Positions 22,018 through 33,964 of a stretch of DNA of 64,000 bases are shown piece after piece. The DNA is from Bactericera cockerelli. Lineage: Eukaryota; Arthropoda; Insecta; Hemiptera; Triozidae. The stretch is from positions 19,181,031 to 19,245,030 of the forward strand of contig CM044957.1 in the NCBI GenBank assembly GCA_024516035.1, given 5' to 3'. Below the pieces are notes generated by a model. That model did not search any database. It had not been told where the DNA came from and saw only the letters and a list, made by a program, of their open reading frames with translations. The position numbers and the translations under genes were made by a program. Position 1 is the stretch's first letter, and each line of letters begins with the position of its first letter.

Positions 22018-23720
22018 TATAAATACTATTCATATACCTACATATAAAGGTACCTCTTAAGGAGAAAATAAATATGAGATTTGTTCGCTTTTCTCAAAGC
22101 TGGAAAATGCTTGAAGAACGGATAATAGAGAAAATTACCGACAGAGATGATGAAAATGATTTCTTACGAGGAAATTGAGACGAGAGAGGAAAAAAAGAAA
22201 GCGGAGAGATGCAGGGAGACAGAGAGAAGAAACTAGTTTGAAATTAAAAACAGAAGAAGTGAAGAAATATTAGAAAATGTAAAGGAAAATGAAGAGAGAG
22301 GCATTCATAAAATTTTCTTTTCATCGAGTTTTTCATTTACTTCCTTCATTTAGTTGTGGGTTCCATCATGCTGTCTACTTGATGTATAGCTGAGATCCAT
22401 CTGTAAAGTGCATGGTGCTTTTCAAGGAAAGCATCTTTCGCACCTAAAATACCAAAATATTCAGTTTGAAATCTTTGTATCAACAATATTGACCTTGGTA
22501 AATTGTTAAGAGGTACTCGTATACTTTGTAAATTAATATTTGTAACCAAAATTGGGATTTAAGTTTTTTATTGCCTAAAAAAATATTTACTAATTGGGGT
22601 ATGCTGTGTATTTTTAGCAATGAGCAAAAACGCTGACAGCATGTTTGTTTTATTGTTATTAAATAAATAAAACATTTGTTTCTCTTTCTTACGGATGTAT
22701 AAACTATGTATTACCAAGCTGATACCACTGATAGAAAGATGAGTTTGTGTGACCGATAGTTTTTTTTACTCTGGTTCTTGCATTGAATCTAAAACCAGCA
22801 CTCCCGGTTTTCACATATTAACTGCACTTTGATATTTAAGATTCCCGGACTGCGAAGTTTTGCAAAGTAAGTTTCATTCTGCATGGGGAAAATGAAGCCA
22901 GTTTTGAGCGTGATCAAGTTGAAGAAAAAGTGCAGGAAGGCAACTCTTGCTATATTGTGTGGATGTTTCATTTCCTATCCCCGAGTCTTGTGAGAAGATA
23001 AGGCGAAGAAATATTGCAGCTTAGAGCTTTGGCTGCCATGGAGGTGGGAAAATTCCAAATTAAGTGAGGAAGAGGGAGGAGATAGTATGTGGTTCTAGAA
23101 ATACGGAAGCTTATTTCAATACATGATGTTTTTTCTTCATGTATAAATAGAAAATCCTCTCCTCATAAGCATATACCTCATTGCATACATCTTATACATC
23201 TTCTCAAGCGCAATCTCTCTCTCTCTCTCTCTTTCTCTTGCTCGCTAGCATATTCCTATCTTTTGAGTGATTAATACATGACTGTGTCCTTTAGCTTTAT
23301 GTTTATTAGATCAGATTATTCTTACATGTTAATTAACACGGGTGTTTCTTCAGTTCCCTGCATCCCCAACTGTACTACACTGGAGTCTCTGTCTGCCTAC
23401 GTACAAAAATTATTGAAGTTTCCCAATAATCCTTCGTCCATAGTCTATACCAAATCTGTAAACATTTTAGACCACAAAAAGGTATATGTATAGACGCAGA
23501 TTATTCCTCTATTTAATGAGGGTCTGAATAAAAAAAATGCTACTCGAAAAATATTGAAGAGCCTGAAAATTACTGAAAGCAAAGTTTTCTTTTTAATAAA
23601 TTCACGTTTCAGTACGGAGAAAAAGTTTGCTTCTCGTTAAGTACACACAGATTGGGCTCTTATGCAAACTTGTGAGGCAGGTAATATTTTGCCTCCAAAT
23701 GATAAAATGGCAACTTTTTC
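22018..23720. other. Unassigned AT-rich DNA
   Basis: No gene seen. A purine-rich patch at 22170-22300 and a short (TC)n at about 23213-23232 are present. Confidence 0.45.
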
Positions 23721-24336
23721 CTCTTCAAGTACAGCTGAGGTTACACTCTGGAGGACTAGTAAATATACAGGGTTGACTAGTAAACATACAGGGTTTCCTC
23801 TTCAAGTACAGCTGAGGTTACACTCTGGAGGACTAGTAAATATACAGGGTTGACTAGTAAACATATAGGATTTCCTCTTCAAGTACAGCTGAGGTTACAC
23901 TCTGGAGGACTAGTAAACATACAGGGTTGACTAGTAAACATATAGGATTTCCTCTTCAAGTACAACTTAGGTTACACTCTGGAGGACTAGTAAATATACA
24001 GGGTTGACTAGTAAACATATAGGATTTCCTCTTCAAGTACAGCTGAGGTTACACTCTGGAGGACTAGTAAATATACAGGGTTGACTAGTAAACATATAGG
24101 ATTTCCACTTCAAGTACAACTTAGGTTACACTCTGGAGGACTAGTAAATATACAGGGTTCACTAGTAAACATATAGGATTTCCTCTTCAAGTACAGCCGA
24201 GGTTACGCTCTCGAGGACTAGTAAATATACAGGGTTGACTAGTAAACATATAGGATTTCCTCTTCAAGTACAGCTGAGGTTACGCTCTCGAGGACTAGTA
24301 AATATACAGGGTTGACTAGTAAACATACAGGGTTGA
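23721..24336. repeat. 77-bp minisatellite, 8 copies
   Basis: CTCTTCAAGTACAGCTGAGG or a variant starts at 23721, 23798, 23875, 23952, 24029, 24106, 24183 and 24260, an exact 77-bp period. Each unit contains two copies of a roughly 22-bp subrepeat based on GACTAGTAAAYATAYAGG. Variants CAGCTGAGG and CAACTTAGG are interspersed, so units have been shuffled or exchanged. Confidence 0.95.
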
Positions 24337-26422
24337 GTACAGGGAGGTGACACATTGAGCTAGATACTCGTATTATTGAAATCGAACTAAACAGACCGAA
24401 ATCAATTTTTGGGACAATGTTCACATGCAAATGCTATTTCCTAAGTATGAATGCAGTGTGCTAGGTTGAAAGAGCCTAGTGCTTTTTATAAGTTAGTGTA
24501 GATTACTACATTAAAAAAATCATACATACTCGTATTGTTGTTACAAATGGCTTACTTATATCAAAATATTTCTACAGACCATTGCAGTCTTTATAAAAGC
24601 CTGGTTTAATGATTGCGACAAGAACAAATTAATTGCAATTTTTTTATATATATTTTATAAAAATATTTTAGTGTACCGGGGTCAATACCCTAGCCTTTTC
24701 GAGAAAAACTCTAAGAATATGTTGTTCGTTAGAAATATTTTTTAATCATCCGATCTCGATATAAATCCACAACTTATCTCTTGGAAATAGGAGTGCTCAT
24801 TTCTGGGCATACAAGGCAAATAGGCTGGCTGACATAAATAAAGAAAAGCGTGGTTGGTCTAACGTTTTCTGTAATAAAGGTTCTTAGAGGCATCGAGTTT
24901 TATTGCAGTTGTTTTAGAAGTTGTTGAAATAGTTCGGGCTTTAATTTCTCTTTCCTCTCCTCCTTGTCACGACGATTTCATTTTATGCGTCAAACTGTTC
25001 ATTTTCACCTGAACAGATAAAGTTCTTCCATTCTCAAATAGATATCTGGCAAAGTTTTAAGAGCGTTAGCAATTTTATACGTATATTACAGGTACAATAC
25101 GCGTGTCTCATGTATTTTGTGCTTGCGTGGGGAGTTCTATGTAGAATCCGCTCATGTCCATTATTTAGACCTGTGAACAAATTCGTTTCTGTAATATGAT
25201 GATAATAACTAAAAATAAGTATTTACTTGTACATGAAAATTTAATTGACTTCACCTGGGATTGATCACGAATAACACAATTCTTCTACAATGCTGGAAAT
25301 TAATAACCTTTGAAACCATAAGGTATAAGTACAAAGGTACAAGGATAATGTCGGTACAATTCTAATGTGACGATAGTTAAAACTTATAATGTGCGAGTAT
25401 GTTAGGTATTGAGTGACTGGATGTGGGTTAGGATCCCTGGATAAAGTTTTAACTTTCTAGAACGAGGGTCATTAGACGGCTTTGCATTTAGAAATTTATA
25501 AATGTAATGTATTCTCGCTCCTTCCTCGTTCATTTCCTCCACATTTTTAAATCTAGATACTATCTCCTTTCTCCCTCTCACATCCATCTTACACAAGCTT
25601 CCTCTATCCTCTCTTTCTACCATTTCTATCCTCCTTAACCATCATAATATCAGATGTATCTCTCTTGTCATGTCCATCCTCTTCTCTCTCTATATCTCTT
25701 ACTTTTTGTCTCTTCTCTTCTCTCTCCCTCTTCATCTCTGGCTCTTTTTCTCTCTCTATTTCACACACTCTTCCTCTCTCTCTTATTTACGTCTCTCCCT
25801 CTTTCCCACTCTCCCTCTCCTATCCATGCATCTATTGCATCTCGCCTACACTCCTTTCCTCGTGCTAGAAGGCATTCATCTCCTTTAGCTCCTATGTATT
25901 GCTTCCTCTTTAATCCCTGCACCTCCCGAGCTTGTAGCAAGCATTACCCACATGTGCCACTACTTACTTCGATAAGTACTCTTTTATGAAAAGATGTTTC
26001 AAAAAGTATGTGATCATCATCGTGTATAGTTAGATATTATTATTATTATTCTTGCTGTTATAATTATTATTATTCTTATCATATCTATCATTACTATCAG
26101 AACATCCCCCCCCCCTACATTATTCCTTCACTCTTATCATCAGTGTCATCACCAGTATCATACTGACCATACTCGTATGTTCCTTGCATGTAATCCCTTG
26201 CTATCTCTTCAAAAGAAATTTTCAAATACATAATATACGTATATGCTCTTTTTTGTTTTAAATATTCATACTTAGTATGCATGTGTTAAATTGCAATCTT
26301 GGTAAAATTTGAGGTACATCCAGTAACCCTGGTTCCATGATAACACGTGTGCACCTACCTGGAAGGCAGCACTCCCCGTGGAATAAACATTCATGGCAGT
26401 TTCTAGTATAACTTCATAGAAA
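24337..26422. other. Unassigned AT-rich DNA
   Basis: No supported gene. A pyrimidine-rich stretch at 25560-25870 creates overlapping Ser/Leu-rich frames. A short ATT-rich microsatellite lies near 26035-26080. The word TACTCGTA occurs at 24365, 24527 and 26170. Confidence 0.45.
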
Positions 26423-26755
26423 CAAGTTCTCCTAGTATCACTCTTTCCTATTTATCAAGTTCTCCTAGCATCACTCTTTCCTATTTATCAAGTTCTCCTA
26501 GCATCACTCTTTTCTATTTAGCATGTTCTCCTAGTATCACTCTTTCCTATTTATCAAGTTCTCCTAGTATCTCCTTTCCTATTTATCAAGTTCTCCTACT
26601 ATCACTCTTTACTATTTAGCAAGTTTTCCTAGTATAACTCTTTCCTATTTACCAAGTTCTCCTAGTATCACTCTTTCCTATTTATCAAGTTCTCCTAGTA
26701 TTACTATTTCCTATTTATCAAGTTCTCCTAGTATAACTCGTTCCTATTTAGCAAA
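26423..26755. repeat. 33-bp minisatellite, about 10 copies
   Basis: The unit CAAGTTCTCCTAGTATCACT, then CTTTCCTATTTAT, repeats every 33 bp from 26423, with occasional single-base changes and a small deletion. Confidence 0.95.
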
Positions 26756-29448
26756 GGCAAATCTGAACTAGATTTTGTTTCAAAATATTGTACAACTTGG
26801 CCGGAGCACTACAAGTTGTAAAGTGCACGAAGACACGAACCCTCCACCTCCCCCCTACCTCCTTGTGTCTGCCCTGGTGACGTCACTGGCTCCACTCTGT
26901 GTAGATAGTCGCTTCTCTCCCCAGTTGTGTCTACTCCGTGCCAGGTGGAGGAGACACAAACATAGCTTTCCCAACTTGCAAATAATGTACAGGGTCAATG
27001 TTGGGGAGTGGGTCTAGTAATATTTGATCAGAACTATGTATTTGGAATCGAATCCATCGCCTAGAAGCGAGACGGATATGCACAGCAATCAATTTGTTGA
27101 TTTTGGTGAAAACTGTTATTATTCTTTTTCTGTGTAATATAAACTTTATTTTTTATAATGATGTATGTTTTTCATTGTTTCTGGTGTTGAAAGAATGTCC
27201 AGGGCTCCCAAGACCTTGATGAGAGCTGAGTCTGGGTAGTGTGGTGTTTTTAAGTTTTACTACGAATCATGTCAATAACGAAAGAGAGAAGAAAAGCAAC
27301 ATGTTAGAATACATTATAGGACTAAATCATAGATGTTGTCTTTCACGTCATTTTTCCTTTAGTAAATGAAAATGACCATTTTTATACCCTGAATATTAAG
27401 ATTGAAGCTTAGTGCATGCTTTACGTGGTAACTGCGATATAGCCCGCCGAGTTGCTCCAACTATCGATTTTTTCAACAGCAATTATTATGAAAAACTTTA
27501 AACTTTATTAGAACGAAAATAAAACTTGTACTTGTGCTCCCATTTTCCTTCTCTGTTTTTCTCCCTTCATTTTGAAATTTTCAAAAGGGAAAAACTCCAA
27601 GTTGTTAAGCCAGTCCCAAAATTTCATATTTGGTATTTCAATAATTTTTGCTTGGCGAAAAGTTCTTTCGGTTCGAGGTCTGGTTTTTTTCAAGAACAAA
27701 TTTTGAGGTATAGAAGGTATTATAAACGGTCATTTTTCCCAAAATTGAGCTCAACATGGCTTGTAAATAAATTGTAATAGAAAAGCACTATAGATTCTTT
27801 TTACCTATAGATTAGATTTAAAGGTCGCTTTTAACAGTTTTACAAGGACCATGGTGGGAAGTGTCATTTGCCCCCAGAACCATGTAAAAATAATGATATT
27901 TTACTTTTATTATTTTAGAAACCCTTTCACACTTTCTTTTTTCTTTTCTAACTCTATGGTATATAGTTTGTGCATAATATGTATTTTTAAATTTGTATTT
28001 GAAAAAGAAATACTTACTAAATTTTTGTCCTTGCGAACATGCTCTTGCGTGTTAGTGACTTAGTGTCAGGTATCAGAAGGTAAAATAGATTCGCTTGTGC
28101 ATAGACAATCAGAACATCTGGACTACTGCTGCTTTTTCCACCTAATTGGATCTCTCCAGCAGGTAGAAGTTCCGAATATGCATGAGGCCAATGTTGTACA
28201 AAATAGACCAGCCCTTTCCCCTGTAATAGTAACTAGAAGCTCACAATACTGTGTTTAAAGGTTATTTGAATTCGAAACTTGATCCTTTTTAATTAGGTAC
28301 CTCAAAACCTTTGAGAAACTTCCAACTTATTGAATCAAATGAAAAGTTTCTATGGGCAGTTGTCATATTATTTTTGTTCTATCAAAAGTGTTCTACACAG
28401 ACGTATGTGTGTCTGTTGCTCCTCAGTTTAGAGGTAAACTTTTCTGTGTTCAAATATAATTGTGTATTATACTCGTACCATATTCCTGTGATACCACTTC
28501 ATCCGTGTCACATCCTCGTGCTGCCTGACCCTCTACCCTCCTTGCTTGAAATTGAAACTTTCAAAATTTTGGGGAAATGTTTCCCTGAGCTGCTCCGTGC
28601 ATTTGTACAAATTAGTGTTCTACATGTCTTAAGCTACGGCGGCTTTTGCTGAATTGATGCACGTCTTAAGAAGCTGACAACCTAGATTTCAGAATCGACT
28701 TCGATATAATTATCTTATTAAAATTAACTTCCTTTGATCGGTACGATATGGTAGTTTTGAAAACAAAAGTACGTTTTGTAGATCTAATGATGTTTAAGAA
28801 TTAAATTCAGTAAAGGTGGTCTCTTGCCCAAGAAAGTCAGAAGGTCTCTTAACCATTGAGTTTCCTCTGTATTGTGGAGTGTTTTTTGCGCTCTTAAACT
28901 ATGTCAAATTCTTTTTGCTAGATTTTTGTGAAATTAATGTAGTATTTTTTCAATTATTTTGTAAATATTGAAAAAATACTGCATATGTATATGTAATATT
29001 AGAATAATATTATTTCACCTTAGTTGTCTTATTATCGATTATCTTGCACATCTCATCTTGAGCCTCCATGTCTTGTGTTAAATCTAATGGCAGGGAATAA
29101 GAAGTCATTTTCATTAATGTGAGAAAGTAGGTGCGCTGTGGAGTGAGGGAGGTGTGGGTGGTGGGTGAACGCATTACGTGATGTCACCGTGTGCGACGTG
29201 GGTCTTCCTAGTCCTACGATCCACCCTGTGATGTTTTAGCAGGAATAATGAGAACAATGATTGTTATTCATATTTGTAACAAAGATGTACTCGAAGTTTA
29301 GCTATTGGTAATTCAGTTCCTTAGACAATTCATTTAAAAGATGGAACATGGGATTTTCTAAAGAGAAAACAAAAACTCTTTCCTAGAGACTCATGAGTCA
29401 TAACAACACCCTATTTCCCTCTAAAGAAATTAAAATAAAATATGTATA
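26756..29448. other. Unassigned AT-rich DNA
   Basis: No supported gene in about 2.7 kb. One consensus CRE TGACGTCA is at 26878-26885. A weak B-box-like GGATTCGATTCC on the minus strand near 27035 could be an eroded SINE head. Confidence 0.45.
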
Positions 29449-29935
29449 AAAAAATACACTGCCAATTTTATCATGGACACAATACTACCTAGTGAATGGT
29501 AATAAAAAAATTCAACTTTTACTAGCCCTGGAATGACAAATCCTTTACTGAATCACTTGTATTTCTAAAACTACTGAGATTCTCTTCAACTTTGTATTGA
29601 ATGGTAGAATTTTTTCTACATTGAAGATTCTACAAAAAATTCTGTATCGGTCAGTCGTGGACTTTATTTTTTGACTTTATTGCCTTAAATATCAGAGCTG
29701 AATCAAAATTTATTAAAACATAAATATAAATTCACTATGTAAAACGCTAATACGCATGTAATACGAAATTTTATCAAAATTGGGAGTACCGTTCACGAGA
29801 TATAAGCGTTTAATTAAAAATTTAGTGGTCGGGCGCATGGCCTCTATCACCAAGAGCCGCTAGTGCGAAGTTGATGAATTTAAAATGGGACCATCTTCAG
29901 AGTATCTTCTAAATCTTTACAAAATTTCTATCTGC
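29449..29935 (-). mobile_element. Interspersed repeat Z, copy 2
   Basis: The reverse-strand copy shares AATACACTGCCAATTTTATC at its left edge with the copy at 53301. It also shares ATTGGGAGTACCGTTCACGA and GATGAATTTAAAATGGGACC with copy 1 on the other strand. It is truncated before the Z hairpin end. Confidence 0.65.
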
Positions 29936-30235
29936 TCCGATAGTAACTCTACATAAGTAGGTACTATAGCAGCCATAGCTTATGAAGCTATGAGAATCAT
30001 TTTAGCTAATGCTAGATCGTGTCGGGGAGGAGAGAGAGAGCCAGAATAAATAACTTGTTCAAATTGTGTCATTGTGTCAACCTTCAGGTTGTCGTTAGTG
30101 ACGTCACGTAGCGGACCGTTTAGTCAACTGTCAGCGAGGAAACGGACATTTCTCAAGATGTCTTAACACGTTGGCACGAGGAACTTTCCGTCCCAAAAGG
30201 GAAAGTGTGGATTTCGTCGGACGAAAATTGTTGTT
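29936..30235. other. Unassigned DNA with one CRE
   Basis: No gene seen. A consensus TGACGTCA lies at 30099-30106, and GC content is somewhat raised at 30090-30220. Confidence 0.4.
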
Positions 30236-30393
30236 TTTAATAATAATAATAACACTCTTTAGTGGAAGGTAACCACTAGGCGAGGTTAATGCTCAAAGCA
30301 TTTTCTACCACCTAACCCAGGAGGAAAAATTCATGGACTGGATTGGATTCGAAACAACGGATCCCTACACTACCTGGATTACCAGATCAGTGT
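30236..30393 (-). mobile_element. SINE-A copy, internally deleted and 5'-truncated
   Basis: Reading the minus strand, a tRNA-like head (TCCAGGTAGTGTAGGGATCC) is followed by the conserved SINE-A body and a TTA tail. The linker between head and body is shortened compared with 225-461. The far 5' end of the head is lost exactly where a SINE-B tail begins, which suggests that two insertions adjoin. Confidence 0.7.
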
Positions 30394-30399
30394 AATTAT

Positions 30400-30572
30400 A
30401 GTTTTTATTATTATAGACTGGTTAGGATTTCACAAGAGAAGCATCAATTATCACACCGACCTCTATTAGATGTATTGTGACCAGTTGATTCTATTTGGTT
30501 TGAACGTCCTGATTTGAAGTAGTCAGTACGGGGATTTTAGCCTCTATTCGCTGGAAATCGTACCAGCTACGC
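30400..30572 (-). mobile_element. SINE-B copy 2, 5'-truncated
   Basis: The minus strand carries GTAGCTGGTACGATTTCCAG and GTACTGACTACTTCAAATCA, with the CCAAATAGAATCAACTGGTC block and a TAATAATA tail, matching 11191-11367. The tRNA-like head is missing. Confidence 0.7.
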
Positions 30573-31816
30573 TTTTTGTTAGTGAATTTTAATTTCCATC
30601 TTCAAAACTAGATAACATTTTATCAACACTTTTTTTTTCTTGTTCACAGGTATGTCTGCATAGTAATTGATAAATTCTGTTTGAAAAACCGAACGCCCAC
30701 ATAGTAACAAATTTCAAAATATTGATTGAGATTCATTAGATTATTTCTACATTAATGAAGTGAATATCTTTGGATTTGAGGGTATTTTGGCAACACGTTA
30801 GAGGTAAGGAAAATGTTAAAGGATGCCGACGGTAGCCATATTAAAAGGAAAGGCCTTACAATCTAGATAAGTACATGACTACAAAGTAAAAGAGGTTACT
30901 AATGAGATTGGCCCCCTTACCTTGTCAATGTCAATAGCTGCCTGGTAATGGAAAGCATTGGGCCGCGGCTCTTGATACATAATGTATGTACAATTGTACA
31001 TCTACTGCGACATAGATGTGGAAGAAGTAAGCTCTTCGTAGTTTTTAAATTGTGCATCGTGTAAATGCTGTTTATAGTGGATTCTGTATTTTGAAGATGA
31101 GGTTTATTTCTTTAACGAACCAAATTTTACAGGAACCTCCCTTCCTTTATTGGATGACGCTCTCTAGGCAAATACATCAATAGACCTAAAAGGCATCTCA
31201 TATCAGTAAGGATGTAGATTTTATGTAATGGAAAATCAACCAAAAAAATAATATTCAATATTCTTTTTCAAGTGTTGAGAAAAAGGAATCCAAGATGAGA
31301 CAGCAACATAGGAGAGGAGGTTTGAGGTGTTGTGGTGATGAGAGGTTGTGAAGAATAGCAGGCCACAATGAACTGCGCACCTCTGTGCTATTTCATTGTG
31401 AGAATGAAGACAACTCTTCAAGTCTTCACAGGATGTGATGGAGAAAAAGAAAACAAGGACGAAGCATTCAAGTGCCTCTGACTAGAATGAAGCAGAAAAT
31501 TTCAAGTGGGAACTCTTGTGAAATTTCTCTCTCTCTTTGACGTGAACAAGAATGCTCCTGCGTTGCTCTTCTGTTTCCTGTGTTGGATTTTATCCTTGAG
31601 TTTCCTGTTAATTTTTTTACAGCTTTCAATATTAAATTTATCTCTGATTTTCTTGTTGAAATTTCCAGGTTGTCAATAGGATTGGAAATTCGATTTCGAG
31701 AAATAAAATTGGGAGATTCATCTGTGTAGAGCTTTTAATTTAAACTTATATTTTCCTCACACTTTACTAGTTGTCAAAACATTTCCTCACACTCTTTGTA
31801 TTCTTATTATTGTCTC
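30573..31816. other. Unassigned AT-rich DNA
   Basis: No supported feature. A 61-codon minus-strand frame at 31236-31421 has no motif I can name. Confidence 0.45.
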
Positions 31817-32330
31817 CGCTGGCTTTTTTTTAGGACCTACGATTTGTTATATTGATCTGATTAGGGATACCCAACATATTCTATTAAATTTATGTCGAGA
31901 CTGAGTACCCTGAGTACCGGCCATTCTATTGTCACAATATTCATCAAGTTCAAATATTCTGAAACAGATGGCTGTGTGAGGGCGTGCATTATGTTGTATG
32001 AAGAAAAAATTATCCCCAATTTCATGTGCGAAGGGAACATCATGTTCCTCTATTATCTTTTAATGAATCGCTCCAATGTTAGCACCACAGGGGATGGAAA
32101 CCAAACCATTTTTTTTTTAAGTGAAATTCTTGTCCAGATCATACGTACAAGAGCCACCTCTAAAACTTATTGTTTCTTTGATACAACATTGAATTTATCA
32201 ATCACCTTGTCATCTGTAACTCTGTAACTTTATGCGTAACTCTGCAGCCACTTTACTTTGAGGCAACCTTAGTGTAATAGTGAAACCACTTGGGCGGTAG
32301 TTCTTCGCGATGTATTTTCATTTTGACATG
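31817..32330 (-). pseudogene. Tc1-type transposase fossil (C-terminal part)
   Basis: On the minus strand, pieces of a Tc1-family DDE transposase are scattered across three frames. One frame gives HNARPHTA, which matches the DNARPHTA block around the second catalytic Asp, with that Asp replaced by His. A second frame gives EYLNLMNIVTIEWP, matching the usual ...IEWP segment. The same frame later gives SLDINLIEYVG, matching the SPDLNPIE-VW block that ends in the third acidic catalytic residue. Frameshifts and stops separate the pieces. The family cleaves and joins DNA at TA sites in the nucleus; this copy cannot encode an active enzyme. Terminal inverted repeats were not found. Family assignment rests on remembered motifs, not a search. 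Confidence 0.7.
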
Positions 32331-32350
32331 AGAAAGTAAACTCATGCATC

Positions 32351-32372
32351 TTTTTTTTTTTTTTTTTTTTTT
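32351..32372. repeat. T22 homopolymer
   Basis: Uninterrupted run of 22 T next to the Tc1 fossil. It could be the poly(A) tail of a minus-strand retroposon, but no retroposon body is recognisable. Confidence 0.8.
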
Positions 32373-33548
32373 AATTAAGAAATATGGTAATTTGTTTGGC
32401 CAGAAATTGTTGAAAGCATTATTTTACAGGTAGCATTTCATGAAAAACACTGTATTTCTAAAACAAACTGTAACTTCTATCAAAATTTCCGTACTATCGT
32501 ACAAAGGAACAACAAATACCTAAAGAATCAGAAGAATCTATACTTTCAATAAACTATAAAAATGGCTACAAAATACAAATTTTATAGAAATTTCGATGAT
32601 TCTATTATAAAATGCAGTTTTTGTCCACGCAAGTGTTGTAGTTGAATTCAGAATCACGAACTTGTTCACAAATTACCTGGTATTTAAATAACTTTTTATT
32701 TCATAGGTCTTTGTTTACCAACAATTTTTTATTGAATTATCATTTACATCGCATGAAAAATCATTCGATGAAAAAAAAAATTGTTTGTCCGTGGTAGGTA
32801 ATTAAACAGACAACCCCTAAATAATATAATGTCCGTCTCAAGGTTCAAACCTTTGCTCATTTGCATGGTGAGGGAACACAACACACGTGCACGAAACCTT
32901 GCTCTCAGTGTCATGTCATGGAATTTCATCTTTGCACCTTTAGTACACCTCATTGTTTCTTGGTAAAAAGACACTCACACAAGCTGATGTTTTTTCTAAG
33001 GTTTCACCTTAAGCTCGGTTTGATCATATTCATACATTATCCCGGAGAGAAAAGTTTCAAGTTACTTCAACTCCCAATACTTTCCGTCGTGCTCGGGTGA
33101 AGCCGTTCTCACATCGTCACATCTGATATGATTTATGGTGAGATTCCGCGCCTCTAATTAATGAAATTTGTGAATCTTCATCCTCTTTCTCCCAGATTCC
33201 TCCCTCATTATTTTCTTTGTAAAGTTCCCGACGAAACTTTGTGACGTGCATTGTCTCGTAAGAAAAACATCTGGAGAAAGCGCTTCTGAATAGCATACCC
33301 CGGTGAAAGCTAAAGTCTCAAGTAAACAAAGGCATGGCAATATAAATTTAATAATATCATTAGGAAAGGAAGACAGACTTTGAAGTGTTCTGTTCTCCAG
33401 TGTGCATCAGGTTCTTGTGAAAGTAAGAGCTAATGTTCTTCTGAAAGGCGCTGTCTATTGAAGCATATACTCTTTTGAGGTCATTGCTTTTTGATGCCAA
33501 AAAAGATGTACAAGTAGAAGAAGTACAAAATGCTCAAAAGTAAGAATC
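32373..33548. other. Unassigned AT-rich DNA
   Basis: No supported gene. Short frames at 32744-32974 (-), 32861-33100 (+) and 33158-33340 (-) are unrecognised. Confidence 0.45.
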
Positions 33549-33964
33549 ATCAAAACAATCACAAGAACGGTTCTAACATATAGAGCTGAAAGCAAACAGA
33601 AACCAAGCTAACTTTCGAAAATAAAATATTGAGAAAAATGTATGGCCCAGCATATGAAATAGATAGAGAATTAAATACAATGGAGAAATACAAACCCTTT
33701 GTAAAGAACCTGATGTGGTAGCAGAAGTAAAGAGTGTAAGATTGAGATGGGCTGGACGAATTTTGAGAGTGGAAGAAGAAGCAACAACTAAGAATGTATG
33801 GCAAAACAATCCTGAGGGACATCGACCCAAAGCAAGATGGTGGGACCAAGCGAAGAAGGATATGGTTGGCTCTTAACCTATCAGAAGAAGATGCAGCAGT
33901 CAGACAGAAATGGTGACAAAAAGTGGACGAGGCGAAATACCATCTGAGGTATAGATGGCCATGA
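33549..33964 (+). pseudogene. LINE reverse transcriptase C-terminus, decayed
   Basis: Plus-strand frames carry, in order, the blocks that end many insect endonuclease-reverse transcriptase ORFs. IKTITRTVLTY lies at 33549, ILRKMYGPAYE from about 33626, VRLRWAGRILRVEEE from about 33739, NNPEGHRPKARWWDQAKKDM from about 33808, and LNLSEEDAAVRQKW from 33872. The sequence closes with YHLRYRWP and a stop at 33962-33964. The frame changes at least three times, and an in-frame TGA follows the QKW, so the copy is dead. These blocks are the thumb-like and basic C-terminal regions downstream of the RT catalytic domain, which is missing (5' truncation, normal for LINEs). The minus-strand 154-codon frame over the same DNA is an antisense shadow. 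Confidence 0.82.
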
